This document shows positions 43,826 to 52,962 of a stretch of DNA of 64,000 nucleotides, in pieces. The notes under the pieces were generated by a model that saw only the letters and a program-made list of their open reading frames with translations, made no database searches and was not told where the DNA came from. The translations under genes were made by a program, and so were the position numbers. Each line of letters starts with the position of its first letter. Positions within the stretch are counted from its first letter, which is position 1. The DNA comes from Paracoccaceae bacterium (GTDB taxonomy: Bacteria; Pseudomonadota; Alphaproteobacteria; Rhodobacterales; Rhodobacteraceae), in assembly GCA_002709405.1 (NCBI GenBank), contig PAQV01000078.1:1-64000 (forward strand), in the 5' to 3' direction.

Positions 43826-45085
43826 ATGCATCGCGAAGCCATCACCTTTCCGGGCCATGACGGCAGCCGTCTGAGCGCTCGGCTCGATCTGCCGGACGGG
43901 CCGGTATTGGCCACCGCTCTGATGGCCCATTGCTTCACCTGTTCCAGCGGCATTCCCGCCGCGCGCCGGATCGCCGGGCGGCTGGCCGCGATGGGCATTG
44001 CCGTGCTGCGCTTCGATTTCACCGGGCTTGGTCATTCGGAAGGGGAATTCGCCAATACGTCCTTCCGCTCCAATGTCGAGGATCTGGTGCGCGCCGCGGA
44101 ATACCTGGACGGCCGTGACATGGCCCCGGCGCTGCTGATCGGACATTCGCTGGGCGGGGCGGCGGTGATCCTGGCCAGGGCACGGATCGGTTCAGTCCGG
44201 GCGGTCGCCACCCTGGGTGCACCGGCCGACCCGGCCCATGTGCTGCACAATTTCGCCGGATCGTTGGACGAGATCGAAGAGAAGGGCGAGGCCGAGGTCG
44301 AGCTGGCCGGCCGGCGTTTCCGCATCAGCCAGGGCTTCGTCGAGGACGTGTCCACGGCCCGGCTGGACGACGCCCTGCGGGAGCTCGACGCCGCGCTGCT
44401 GATCCTGCATGCACCCAGGGACGAGGTCGTCGGCATCGACAACGCCAGCCATCTTTTCGCCGCTGCCCGGCATCCCAAGAGCTTCGTGTCGCTGGACGGG
44501 GCCGACCATCTGATCTCGGACCCCGCGGATGCGGAATATGCCGCGGGGGTGATCGCGGCCTGGTCGGCGCGGTATCTGGATCTGCGTCCGCCGGCGCCGC
44601 CGCCCGGAGCCCCGGAAGGTGTGGTGCGCGTGTCCGAGGCCGATCCGAAGGGGTTTCTGCAGGATGTCACCTGGGGCGATGCGCATCACATGCCGGCCGA
44701 TGAGCCGGTGGCGCAGGGTGGCGCCGATCGCGGCCCCTCGCCCTATGGGCTGCTGGCGGCCGGGCTGGGCGCCTGCACCTCGATGACGATCCGCATGTAT
44801 GCGCGGCGCAAGGGCTGGCCGCTGGAGCATGTCAGCGTCGATGTCACCCACGACAAGGTCCATGCCGAGGATGCCTCTGCTGGACGCGGGGCGAAGATCG
44901 ATCTTTTTGTCCGGAACATCCGGCTGGAGGGGGCGCTGGACGAGGAGCAACGTCAGAGGCTGCTGGAGATTGCCGACAGATGCCCTGTGCACCGGACCTT
45001 GGAACTGGGGGCGCAGATCAGGACGGCTCTGGTCAGAGCATCGTCCAGTCCTCTGGCCGTTGAACGCGAGCAACAGCGCAGCTAG
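43826..45085 (+). CDS. Bifunctional alpha/beta hydrolase-OsmC family protein
   Basis: A 419-residue fusion. The first 250 residues are a serine hydrolase: HCFTCSSG oxyanion region, nucleophile in LIGHSLGGAA (about residue 112), Asp in HAPRDEVVGI and His in DGADHLI. Residues about 275-405 are an OsmC/Ohr-type domain with the peroxidatic cysteines in LGAGACTS-like LGACTSMTIRMYA and in DRCPVHRTL. Such fusions are widespread in proteobacteria, and the OsmC part should reduce organic peroxides. AGGAAGG lies eight bases upstream of ATG 43826. It appears to be a single-gene unit. Confidence 0.92.
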   Translation: MHREAITFPGHDGSRLSARLDLPDGPVLATALMAHCFTCSSGIPAARRIAGRLAAMGIAVLRFDFTGLGHSEGEFANTSFRSNVEDLVRAAEYLDGRDMAPALLIGHSLGGAAVILARARIGSVRAVATLGAPADPAHVLHNFAGSLDEIEEKGEAEVELAGRRFRISQGFVEDVSTARLDDALRELDAALLILHAPRDEVVGIDNASHLFAAARHPKSFVSLDGADHLISDPADAEYAAGVIAAWSARYLDLRPPAPPPGAPEGVVRVSEADPKGFLQDVTWGDAHHMPADEPVAQGGADRGPSPYGLLAAGLGACTSMTIRMYARRKGWPLEHVSVDVTHDKVHAEDASAGRGAKIDLFVRNIRLEGALDEEQRQRLLEIADRCPVHRTLELGAQIRTALVRASSSPLAVEREQQRS

Positions 45086-45299
45086 GGCTGATGCCGGAAA
45101 ATCGCGAACCAGTCTTACCAAAGGCGGTATGGCTGTCCCCTCTGATGCGCTCGGCGAGAGCGGCGCGGTTTGAACGGACGGGACGCGCGCGCGGATCATG
45201 GCCCCTCCTGCGGGCGCGGCAGGGCCCCGGACCAGCCCGGCCGAGATACGCCATACCCTGGCCTCCCGCGAAGCGGCGTGACGGTCAATCATCGGGCGG

Positions 45300-45645
45300 T
45301 GCAAATCCGACAGTCTGATCAGCTCATTCATTATCTCGGTTTCGCTTGTCCGGTTCACCACCTTGGTACCGTCCCGGCCGGTCAGTTCCTGAACCGCCGT
45401 GTCTTTCCATCCCGCCCGGGTTTTCATCCGGAACATGGCCGCAGGCAGGCAGTCGGCATGGATCGCGCCGGATTTCAGCGCCTCACCCGAAGCCGCCGCG
45501 AACGCGAACGCGAACTTTGCGACCCCCGACTGGGCCCTGGCAACGGCGACATCGATCTCGTCGCGGTCGCACTTGCGCAGGGTTGGCGGCGAGATCCAGA
45601 CGATTACGGCGATCTTGTCCTGCGGGATGCCAAGCGCGAAGCGGA
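45300..45645 (-). pseudogene. Decayed phage terminase small-subunit-like gene
   Basis: The minus-strand frame reads LGIPQDKIAVIVWISPPTLRK, then RDEIDVAVARAQSGVAKFAF, and AAMFRMKTRAGWKD. The order (helix-turn-helix ISPPTLRKHYR-like, then helices, then a lone MKTRAGW motif) is the one seen in small DNA-binding phage terminase-type proteins. Several key residues are altered (for example RKCDRDE where RKHYRDE is expected). No large terminase follows. The frame continues into meaningless sequence toward 45.1 kb; 45086-45299 shows nothing else. Confidence 0.5.
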
Positions 45646-45790
45646 CATTCATCATGACATCCAGCCGGATGATCTCCGGACCGGTCTTGAAGTATTTGAA
45701 CAGGGCGCACTTCGTAATCCGGGAATGGAGGCCGAGCCCCTATCCCATCTTAAGCCAGGTTTCACAGGCAAAACCGTCGGTTGCAGTGCC
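45640..45790 (-). pseudogene. IS6-family remnant: right end and transposase start
   Basis: DNA matching the right end of the intact IS6 element and its first 25 codons is present (minus-strand translation FKYFKTGPEIIRLDVMMNVRF, against FKYFKTSPEIIRLAVMMYVRF). It then joins directly, in the same frame, to the terminase-like remnant. The terminal repeat region (CAGGTTTCACAGG) is degraded. Confidence 0.75.
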
Positions 45791-45860
45791 CGGCTGCTCT
45801 GCCTGGTTTCCGAAAAGACCTCATTAACTTTCAAAGGTTTGTGCTAACCCTTTAACAGGC

Positions 45861-47180
45861 ATGAACGAATCGAACGAGCCGTGCGGAGATATGGAATTGA
45901 GAATTTGCGATCCAAGGTCCATCCGACGCCTTGCGCCGCGGTCGGCAATCCAGTGCGTTGTTCTGGCCGGGTTGATCCCGCTCGCGGGCCCGTTGCCCGC
46001 CCAGCAGGCGCCAGTGGTCGGCACCGTAGCCGTCAAGGCCCAGGACATCGCGCAATCGGGCCAGTTCACCGGGCGGGTCCAGGCGGTGGATCGGGTCGAT
46101 GTCCTGCCGAGGGTCTCGGGGTTCCTGCTGTCGATCGGTTTCACGGAAGGCAGCAAGGTCAGCCAGGGCCAGATGCTTTTCGAGATCGAGCCAGATGCCT
46201 ACCAGGCCGCGGTCACCCAGATCGAAGGGCAGATCAAGTCGGCGCAGGCGGAGAAGGCGCTGGCCGATATCGAGGTCGACCGCCAGCAGAAACTGGTCGG
46301 CGATCAGGTCACCGCCGAGAACGTTCTGCAGCAGGCCCAGGCCAAGCAGGGCCAGGCCCAGGGCACCCTGGAGGAATTGCAGGGGGCTCTTCAGGCCGCC
46401 AATCTGAACCTGTCCTACACGACGATCACGGCGCCATTCGATGGCCGGGTGGGGCTCACCGACATGTCCGTGGGGGCTTATGTCTCGGAAGCGACCGGCA
46501 CGATGGTGACCGTAAGCAGCATAGATCCGATCCACGTCACGTTCCCGGTCTCCGAAGCCCGGTTTCTGGATTTCACTGCCAAGGATCAGTCGGATACGAC
46601 GACGGGTGCGACTGATGGGCAACCGTCGGCCGCGTCGGATGCGCAGCCGTCAGTTGCCACGGATACCCAGCCTGCGGCCGCGACGGATCCCGGTCAGGAT
46701 GGGGGCACCGGCCCAGCCGCGCCGATCACTGTCTCGATCACGCTGTCCAACGGCCGCGCCTACAACAAGCAAGGCACGATCGACGTGGTGGACACGCAGG
46801 TGCAGCAGGGCACCGACACGATCCTCGTCCGCGCGAGCTTTCCCAATCCCGACGGGCTGCTGCGCGATGGCCAGCTCGTGCGGGTGACGCTGCAGAAGGA
46901 TACCGGCGAGACCTCGTTGACGATACCCGCACAGGCGCTTCAGCGCGACCAGGGCGGCTATTTCGTCTTCGTCCTGGGCGACGGCAACAAGGTAGAAAAA
47001 CGCCAGATCACCTTCGGGCGCATGGCCGGGGCCGAGGTGGTCGTCGCCGGCGGTCTGAAGGAAGGCGAGCAGGTGATAACCGAGGGTGTCCAGCGCGCCC
47101 GGCCCGGAGAGGTTGTCACGCCGCAATCGGCTAGCGCGGCGCCGTCCGCTGGCGCCGCCGCGCCGGCGGCGTCGGAGTGA
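45861..47180 (+). CDS. RND efflux periplasmic adaptor subunit
   Basis: A membrane-fusion protein of 439 residues that links an inner-membrane RND pump to an outer-membrane channel. Landmarks are a signal sequence to about residue 48 (ending PLPAQ), the first lipoyl half with [19 protein letters not shown], a coiled-coil hairpin (about 115-185), the second lipoyl half [20 protein letters not shown], and a beta-barrel. An unusual insert of about 45 residues near 240-285 is rich in Ala, Thr, Asp and Gln-Pro pairs and probably disordered. The start could also be ATG 45891. The pump gene follows four bases after the stop. Export of drugs or other toxic compounds is the usual role. Confidence 0.92.
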   Translation: MNESNEPCGDMELRICDPRSIRRLAPRSAIQCVVLAGLIPLAGPLPAQQAPVVGTVAVKAQDIAQSGQFTGRVQAVDRVDVLPRVSGFLLSIGFTEGSKVSQGQMLFEIEPDAYQAAVTQIEGQIKSAQAEKALADIEVDRQQKLVGDQVTAENVLQQAQAKQGQAQGTLEELQGALQAANLNLSYTTITAPFDGRVGLTDMSVGAYVSEATGTMVTVSSIDPIHVTFPVSEARFLDFTAKDQSDTTTGATDGQPSAASDAQPSVATDTQPAAATDPGQDGGTGPAAPITVSITLSNGRAYNKQGTIDVVDTQVQQGTDTILVRASFPNPDGLLRDGQLVRVTLQKDTGETSLTIPAQALQRDQGGYFVFVLGDGNKVEKRQITFGRMAGAEVVVAGGLKEGEQVITEGVQRARPGEVVTPQSASAAPSAGAAAPAASE

Positions 47181-47184
47181 CACG

Positions 47185-50100
47185 ATGATCTCCAAGGTCT
47201 TCATTCATCGCCCGCGCATGGCGCTGGTCATTTCGATCGTGATCACGCTGGCGGGCCTGATTTCGCTCATGGCGCTGCCCATCGCACAATTTCCCGATAT
47301 CGTGCCGCCGCAGGTTCAGGTCACGGCCAATTACCCCGGGGCCGGCGCGGAGGTGGTGGAAAGCACCGTCGCCCAGCCGATCGAGGCGCAGGTCGTGGGC
47401 GTGTCGGACATGCTTTACATGAAGTCGACGAGCGGGGCGAACGGCAGCTACACGCTGACCGTCACCTTCGCGCCCGGCACCGATCCCGATATCAACACGG
47501 TGAACCTGCAGAACCGGGTGAGCCTGGCGGAATCCTCGCTGCCTGAACAGGTGACGCGGATCGGGGTGAACACCAAGAAGAAGTCCTCGGCCCTGCTGCA
47601 GGTGATCAACATCACCTCGACCGATCCGACCCATGATGACCTCTTCCTGTCGAATTTCGCCACCATCAACGTGCTCGACCGGATCAAGAGGGTCGACGGC
47701 GTGGGTGATGCTATCCTTTTCGGAGCGCAGGATTATTCCATGCGCGCCTGGCTCGATATCGACGCGATGACCAATCTGGGGATCACGCCGGATGACGTGA
47801 TCAACGCGATCAACACGCAGAACGTGCAGGCGGCCATCGGGCGCGTCGGCGCGCAGCCGATGACCAGCGATCCGGTCTTCCAGCTCAATATCCAGACCCA
47901 GGGGCGGCTTTCGACGGTTGAAGAATTCGAGCAGATCGTCATCCGCGCGTCGGAAGACGGGGCCTATGTCCGGCTTTCGGACGTCGCCCGCGTCGAATTG
48001 GGCGCCAAGACGCTCGACAGCGAAAGCCGCTTCAATGGCCAGCCGACAGCGATGATCGGCGTTTATCTCTCGCCCGGCGCCAATGCGCTGGATACGTCGA
48101 ACCAGATCCAGACCAGCCTCACACAGGCCCAGCAGGCCTTCCCCGAGGATATCAGCTGGTCGGTGCCCTACAATTCGGTGAGCTTCGTCAAGGCCAGTAT
48201 CGAGGAGGTGCTGAAAACCCTGGGCGAGGCCTTTGTCCTCGTGGTCATCGTCGTCTTCCTGTTTCTCGGCAGCCTGCGGATGACGATCATCCCGCTGATC
48301 GCCGTGCCGGTCTCGCTGATCGGGGCGATGGCGTTCTTGCTGGCGCTCGGCTTCTCGCTCAACACGATCTCGCTGCTGGCGCTGGTTCTGGCCATCGGGA
48401 TCGTCGTCGATGATGCCATCGTGGTGATCGAGAATGTAGAGAAGGTCATGTCGGACCGCCCCGAGCTGACCGTGCCGGAGGCCACAGAGGCCGCCATGGA
48501 GCAGATCACCGCGCCAATCCTCGCGATCACTCTGGTGCTGCTGTCGGTCTTCGTGCCGGTGGCCTTCATCCCCGGGATCAGCGGCACGATCTTCCAGCAA
48601 TTCGCCGTAGCCGTCTCGTTCTCCATGCTGATCTCGGCGCTCAATGCGCTGACGCTCAGCCCCGCGCTCTGCTCATTGCTGCTCAAGCGGCACCAGGGCG
48701 ACCGCAAGGGCCCGCTGGCCTGGCTGTCGCGGCAGATCGACCGGGCGGGCATGGGCTATGCCTCCGTTGCCGGCGCGTTGGCGCGGCGGGCAATCCTGTC
48801 GCTGGCCTTCCTTGCAGCAGCGATCCTCGGCGCGGGCTATCTCTTTAAATCGACCCCGCAGGGCTTCCTGCCGACCGAGGATCAGGGCGCCTTCTTCATC
48901 GAGATGGCTCTGCCCGACGGCGCCTCGATCAACCGCACGCGCCAGACGATGGCCGATGTCTACGACCTGGTGAAAGACGGCCCCGGGGTCGAGAGCGTCG
49001 AGACCGTGACCGGCTACAGCTTCGTCGACGGGCTGGCGAAGTCCAACAGCGGCTTTGCCATCGTTATCATGAAGCCCTTCGAAGAGCGCACCCAGCCCGA
49101 CGAAACGGTCGATGCCGCCATCGCCCGGACCCGCCGACAGCTCGCCCAGCTGACAACCGCCATCGGCGTGCCGTTCAACCTGCCGCCGATCATAGGGCTG
49201 GGCACGGGCTCGGGCTTCGAATATCAGCTTCTGTCGTTGCAGGGGGCCGACGCCATCGACATGGGCGCCACCGCGCACGGGCTGATCTCGGCAACCCATG
49301 ACGATCCCCGGCTGGCCGGCGTCTACACCACGTTCTCGGCCACCTCGCCCGTGCTCAATCTCGATCTGGACCGCGAGCGACTGCAGACGCTGGGCGTCGA
49401 CGTGAGCACGCTGTTCCAGACGATGCAGGCGACGCTGGGGGGCTATTACGTCAACGACATGAACCTCTTCGGCCGGACCTGGCAGGTCAATGTCGAGGCC
49501 GAGCAGAGCTATCGGGACAGCGTGCTGGATCTCAACCGGATCCACGTGCGCAACGCCAATGGCGAGATGGTCCCGCTCCAGTCGGTTGCCAGCATCAGTC
49601 TCGAGGCCGGCCCGCAATCGCTGACCCGCTACAACAACTACCGCAGCGTGACGGTCAACGGCGGCCCGGCGCCCGGAGTGTCCTCGGGCACAGCGCTGGA
49701 GGCGATGGAACAGGTCTCGACCAGCGCCCTGCCGCAGGGTTACGGTTTCGAATGGACGGGCACCGCCCAGCAGGAAATCGACGCCGCCGGCAAAACGCCC
49801 ATCGTGCTGGGCCTCGCGGTGCTCTTCGCCTATCTCTTCCTGGTGGCGCTTTACGAAAGCTGGACGATCCCTGTCGCCGTGCTGCTCTCCGTCACCTTCG
49901 CCAGCTGCGGTGCACTTGTCGCGCTGCGCTTGTCCGGCTTGGCCAACAATGTCTATGCCCAGATCGGGCTGGTGGTGCTGATTGCGCTGGCCGCGAAGAA
50001 TGCCATCTTGATCGTGGAATTTGCCATGGAGCGGCGGCAGCAGGGCGAGGACATCGTCAACGCCGCCATCGACGGGGCGCGGGCGCGGTTCCGTGCGGTG

Positions 50101-50301
50101 ATGATGACAAGCTTCGCCTTCATCGCCGGGCTCTTCCCGCTGGTCGTGGCCGAGGGTGCCTCGATGCTCGCGCGCCGTGGCGTGGGTGTGCCGGTCTTCG
50201 GCGGCATGATCGCGGCTGCGGTCGTGGGCATCTTTGTCATTCCCGCGCTTTATGTGCTGGCGCAGAAATTCCGGGAACGGGTCCACGGCGATGCCGTTTG
50301 A
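47185..50301 (+). CDS. RND efflux inner-membrane transporter (AcrB/HAE1 type)
   Basis: A proton-driven efflux pump of 1038 residues. It has the typical N-terminus ([20 protein letters not shown]), two large periplasmic loops and twelve predicted helices. The fourth helix carries the proton-relay pair ([18 protein letters not shown], about residues 400-417), and the C-terminal half has the [19 protein letters not shown] motif near 935. Length and motifs fit hydrophobe/amphiphile efflux (AcrB, MexB) and not metal export. No outer-membrane factor is encoded nearby, so a chromosomal TolC-like protein is presumably shared. An IS6 relic starts only six bases after the stop codon. Confidence 0.94.
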   Translation: MISKVFIHRPRMALVISIVITLAGLISLMALPIAQFPDIVPPQVQVTANYPGAGAEVVESTVAQPIEAQVVGVSDMLYMKSTSGANGSYTLTVTFAPGTDPDINTVNLQNRVSLAESSLPEQVTRIGVNTKKKSSALLQVINITSTDPTHDDLFLSNFATINVLDRIKRVDGVGDAILFGAQDYSMRAWLDIDAMTNLGITPDDVINAINTQNVQAAIGRVGAQPMTSDPVFQLNIQTQGRLSTVEEFEQIVIRASEDGAYVRLSDVARVELGAKTLDSESRFNGQPTAMIGVYLSPGANALDTSNQIQTSLTQAQQAFPEDISWSVPYNSVSFVKASIEEVLKTLGEAFVLVVIVVFLFLGSLRMTIIPLIAVPVSLIGAMAFLLALGFSLNTISLLALVLAIGIVVDDAIVVIENVEKVMSDRPELTVPEATEAAMEQITAPILAITLVLLSVFVPVAFIPGISGTIFQQFAVAVSFSMLISALNALTLSPALCSLLLKRHQGDRKGPLAWLSRQIDRAGMGYASVAGALARRAILSLAFLAAAILGAGYLFKSTPQGFLPTEDQGAFFIEMALPDGASINRTRQTMADVYDLVKDGPGVESVETVTGYSFVDGLAKSNSGFAIVIMKPFEERTQPDETVDAAIARTRRQLAQLTTAIGVPFNLPPIIGLGTGSGFEYQLLSLQGADAIDMGATAHGLISATHDDPRLAGVYTTFSATSPVLNLDLDRERLQTLGVDVSTLFQTMQATLGGYYVNDMNLFGRTWQVNVEAEQSYRDSVLDLNRIHVRNANGEMVPLQSVASISLEAGPQSLTRYNNYRSVTVNGGPAPGVSSGTALEAMEQVSTSALPQGYGFEWTGTAQQEIDAAGKTPIVLGLAVLFAYLFLVALYESWTIPVAVLLSVTFASCGALVALRLSGLANNVYAQIGLVVLIALAAKNAILIVEFAMERRQQGEDIVNAAIDGARARFRAVMMTSFAFIAGLFPLVVAEGASMLARRGVGVPVFGGMIAAAVVGIFVIPALYVLAQKFRERVHGDAV

Positions 50302-50306
50302 TAGTG

Positions 50307-50526
50307 GTGTCAGACAAATTCGACCTCGTCTCTACGTGGTCAGAATGCCTGTCCATTATTTGGCGCAAAGACCGCATTACCCATCGAAAGCGGCGGCACG
50401 GTTTTCTTGAAATAGGCACGTAAGGTGTGGCTGCGCTCCAGATTAAAATGGTCGTAGACCGAGGCATGTACGAAGGCGAATTTTCGTAAGCCCCCTGCCC
50501 CGCCGCGAGCCAAGCTCTCCTGACAC
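50307..50526 (-). mobile_element. Internally deleted IS6 derivative (non-autonomous, about 220 bp)
   Basis: Both ends of the IS6 element are present: GTGTCAGAC at 50307-50315 and its inverted counterpart CTGACAC ending at 50526. Between them only the C-terminal part of the transposase (RKFAFVHASVYDHFNLERSH and a short tail) remains. It is joined directly to the right-end leader (CCCCCTGCCCCGCCGCGAGC). About 580 bp of the element are missing. The 8-bp flanks do not match each other. Confidence 0.75.
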
Positions 50527-50676
50527 CGCACGGGAACACGCTGCGAGGTCGTGGCAAATCCTGCCGGGTGCGCACCCCGGCCGCCACTGTCCGCACAGTG
50601 GACACATTCACCCGGCGATTTCCCGACCCGGTCGCAAACATTTTAGTCTTCCCGAAACGCGAAGGGGAGGACGGAC

Positions 50677-50766
50677 ATGGAGACGCGTAGCCGTGGTGCC
50701 TTGCAAGGCACCGCACCTGTTTTGGCATTCATCGCACAGGCTGCACCCGCGCGAGGGGCCGTGTGA
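50677..50766 (+). CDS. Possible leader peptide (29 aa) upstream of dctQ
   Basis: ATG 50677 has a near-perfect ribosome site (GGGGAGG, spacing 6-7) and opens a 29-codon frame (METRSRGALQGTAPVLAFIA, then AQ-rich residues). Its TGA overlaps the dctQ ATG as TGATG, so translation would be coupled. It may be the start of a lost dctP gene or a true leader; codon evidence is too short to decide. Confidence 0.4.
   Translation: METRSRGALQGTAPVLAFIAQAAPARGAV
50695..50712. promoter_or_regulatory. Perfect 18-bp palindrome
   Basis: GGTGCCTTGCAAGGCACC is completely self-complementary. It lies 54 bp upstream of dctQ, inside the possible leader frame and downstream of its ribosome site. It could be a dimeric repressor's operator or an RNA hairpin. 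Confidence 0.45.
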
Positions 50767-51251
50767 TGGCGAGCCTCACCTCCAGACGCGTATCCGAAGT
50801 GTTGCTGGCACTTGCCGGGGCGTGTTTTCTCGTTGGGATGATCGTGACAGTGGCGGACGTGATCCTGCGCGCCGTGGCCAACCGCAACGTGCCCGCCGCG
50901 ATCGAGCTTACCTCTTTGTCCATCGGGCTTGGCGCGATCCTTTCGATCCCGGTCTGTTACGGCAAGCGTGCGCATGTGACCGCGAAACTTCTCTCCGAAG
51001 TCTCGCCCGCGCGGTTTTCAGAGCCGCTTGGCGTTGTCGGTGGGCTGGCCTCCGTGGTCTTTGCGCTGATGCTGTTCTGGATCGCGGTGCAGGACGCCCT
51101 TTCGCGGATGGGGTCCCCTGAAACGACCGCCGATCTGGGCTTGTCGCGGTCGGTCGCGGCCTGGGTCGTTACCGCGGCACTCGCCGCCGGTCCCGTGGCC
51201 GCCGTTGTTGCGCTTTGGTCCTTCGCCCGGGCTCGGAGGGTCTGGGAATGA
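50766..51251 (+). CDS. dctQ: TRAP transporter small permease (DctQ)
   Basis: The small membrane subunit of a second TRAP transporter, 161 residues with four hydrophobic helices and the typical arrangement of helix 1 (VLLALAGACFLVGMIVTVAD), a VILRAVANR turn, ending in a basic tail. ATG 50766 overlaps the preceding short frame; a GTG at 50763 is also possible. Its stop overlaps the dctM start (ATGA). The partner binding protein is not in the window, and the large permease is broken, so this transporter is probably non-functional. Confidence 0.85.
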   Translation: MASLTSRRVSEVLLALAGACFLVGMIVTVADVILRAVANRNVPAAIELTSLSIGLGAILSIPVCYGKRAHVTAKLLSEVSPARFSEPLGVVGGLASVVFALMLFWIAVQDALSRMGSPETTADLGLSRSVAAWVVTAALAAGPVAAVVALWSFARARRVWE

Positions 51252-51470
51252 GCGGGCTTCTCCTGGGCGGACTCGGATTTGCCGCCGCCATCGTCATGAT
51301 CTTTCTCGAAGTGCCGGTCGCCGTGGCCCTTGGCCTCGTGGGGCTGATCGGCTCGGCAATGATCATCGGCGCCGAGGGCGCGACCGCCATTGGCGCGACG
51401 ACGACGTGGGACAGCCTGACGAACTACACGCTGACCATGTTGCCGCTGTTTGTCCTCATGGGGGTGCTGG
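51248..51470 (+). pseudogene. TRAP large permease (DctM), truncated by IS6
   Basis: The first 74 codons of a DctM gene (MSGLLLGGLGFAAAIVMIFL, ending TMLPLFVLMGVLA) run straight into the left end of the IS6 element. More than 80 percent of the usual length of about 430 residues is missing, and no continuation is found beyond the IS, where phage DNA begins. Confidence 0.9.
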
Positions 51471-52270
51471 CAGACGAATGCGAACCAGTCTCTACAAGGG
51501 CAGGATGGCTGCCCCTTATGCCGTGCAGAGACGGCGCCACTCAGCGAGAGCAACGGCGCGGTTCTTCTTGAAATGGGCACGCGAGGTGAGGCTGCGCTCC
51601 AGATTGAAATGGTTGTAGACCGAGGCATGGACGGATGCGAATTTCTGTAAACTTTGCATCCGCCTGAAGCGGAGCATGGCCCGCTCCCGTCGTCGAAATG
51701 GCTGGTGCGAATTCTCACCCCGATTGTTCAGCCAACGGCCGGTTTCTTGACGAGCGGCCGCTCCAATTTCCCTCAATGCAGCTCCATAGGACCGAAGCTG
51801 GTCGGTCACGAGAACCTCCGCCGGGCCATGCTTCTTCATGGCTTTCTTGAGAAATTTCAACGCGGCCTTCTTGTCCCGTGTCTTCGTCACGAAGCTTTCC
51901 AGCACCTCGCCTTCGTGGTCGACGGCCCGCCACAGGTAATGCCGCTCGCCATTGATTTTCACGAAAACTTCATCCAGGTGCCACCGCCAATGGCTGGATC
52001 GCATACCCTCGATCCGCCGTTTCCGGATCTCGGACGCGAACAGCGGGCCGAACCTGTGCCACCAGAACCGCACAGTCTCATGGCAGATGTCGATGCCGCG
52101 TTCATGAAGCAGATCTTCGACATTCCGGAGTGACAACGGGAAGCGGACGTACATCATAACCGCCAGCCGGATGATCTCCGGGCTGGTCTTGAAATATTTG
52201 AACGGGTCGCGTTTCGTCATCCCGGGACGCTATCCGAGCCCCCTTCCCTGCCGCAAGCCAGGTTCGTCTG
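51471..52270 (-). mobile_element. Intact IS6-family insertion sequence (about 800 bp)
   Basis: The element is bounded by CAGACGAA at 51471-51478 and its inverted copy TTCGTCTG at 52263-52270; the right end may extend two bases further by comparison with the relic at 50307. It contains one complete transposase gene on the minus strand. The eight bases on either side are different, so there is no target-site duplication: the left flank is a TRAP gene and the right flank a phage gene. Confidence 0.88.
51516..52220 (-). CDS. IS6-family transposase
   Basis: A full-length DDE transposase of 234 residues. The catalytic residues are in WHLDEVFVKI (D1, about residue 82), VLVTDQLRSYG (D2, about 138) and NRGENSHQPFRRRERAM (E, about 168). 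A zinc-finger/HTH-like N-terminus precedes them (FKYFKTSPEIIRLAVMMYVR, HERGIDICHETVRFWWHRF). It is undisrupted, so it may be active and could be the source of the relics around 17.9, 26.9, 43.6, 45.7 and 50.4 kb. Confidence 0.95.
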   Translation of the reverse strand: MTKRDPFKYFKTSPEIIRLAVMMYVRFPLSLRNVEDLLHERGIDICHETVRFWWHRFGPLFASEIRKRRIEGMRSSHWRWHLDEVFVKINGERHYLWRAVDHEGEVLESFVTKTRDKKAALKFLKKAMKKHGPAEVLVTDQLRSYGAALREIGAAARQETGRWLNNRGENSHQPFRRRERAMLRFRRMQSLQKFASVHASVYNHFNLERSLTSRAHFKKNRAVALAEWRRLCTA

Positions 52271-52959
52271 ACACTGCCGATCAGCATGTTGCCGCGGTCG
52301 GTAACCCCGTCGTAGAAATCGGTCAGAGCCGTCTCCTTGCCATCCCGGGAGGCGGTGGTCTCCCCCGGATAGTGCAGGGCGATGTGATCGTTGGAGATGT
52401 CCAGCTCCATCGCCACGATACCAGGCTCGGTCAGGCGCGGCCCCCGGGTGTTGTCCCCGGTCGTTGAGGCCAAAACCAGGTCACTGCCTGCGTCGAGGAT
52501 CTGGAAATGACCCGAGGTCTGACAGCTGTAGTTGAGAACCAGGGCCGGTTGGTTGGCGTGGGCAATATTGGGCAACAGCTGGTTCTCGTTGGCCGTCGAG
52601 CCGTAGAAGGTGTTGAACACGGCCGACTCGTCCTCGGGGATCGTCGTCTTGGCGGCGATCAGCATGGTCATGTCCCGGCCCGGCAGGTTCACCGGCTGGG
52701 GGATCTCGTAGGCGCAGCCGTCGACGTTGGTGATCTCGATCCCGTAAGAGCGCTGCACCGCCGGCGTCCAGCCGTCCAGCAGGGTCGCATGGTTGCCCCG
52801 CCCGCTGAAATCCGTCAGGCGGGTGACGTCTTCACCCTCGACCCCATCATTCATCAGGTAGAGGCCCAGCAGGTCCGTCGAGGGCATTCCGCTGGTGTAG
52901 CGGGTGACCCGGCCCAGGTTGGACCCCGCAAAATTGGCCTTGGGTAGCTTGATGAGCAT
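52271..52959 (-). pseudogene. Phage LamG-like tail-associated protein, 3' end removed by IS6
   Basis: A frame of about 229 codons begins MLIKLPKANFAGSNLGRVTR and has the pattern of a concanavalin-like/LamG domain (GLYLMNDGVEGEDVTRLTDF, GRDMTMLIAAKT, GIVAMELDISNDHIALHY). It ends at GNMLIGSV, where IS6 sequence takes over. It starts three bases after the tail-fibre gene, so it was the next gene of the tail module, probably a host-surface binding or adhesin-like protein. Confidence 0.75.
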
Positions 52960-52962
52960 GTC

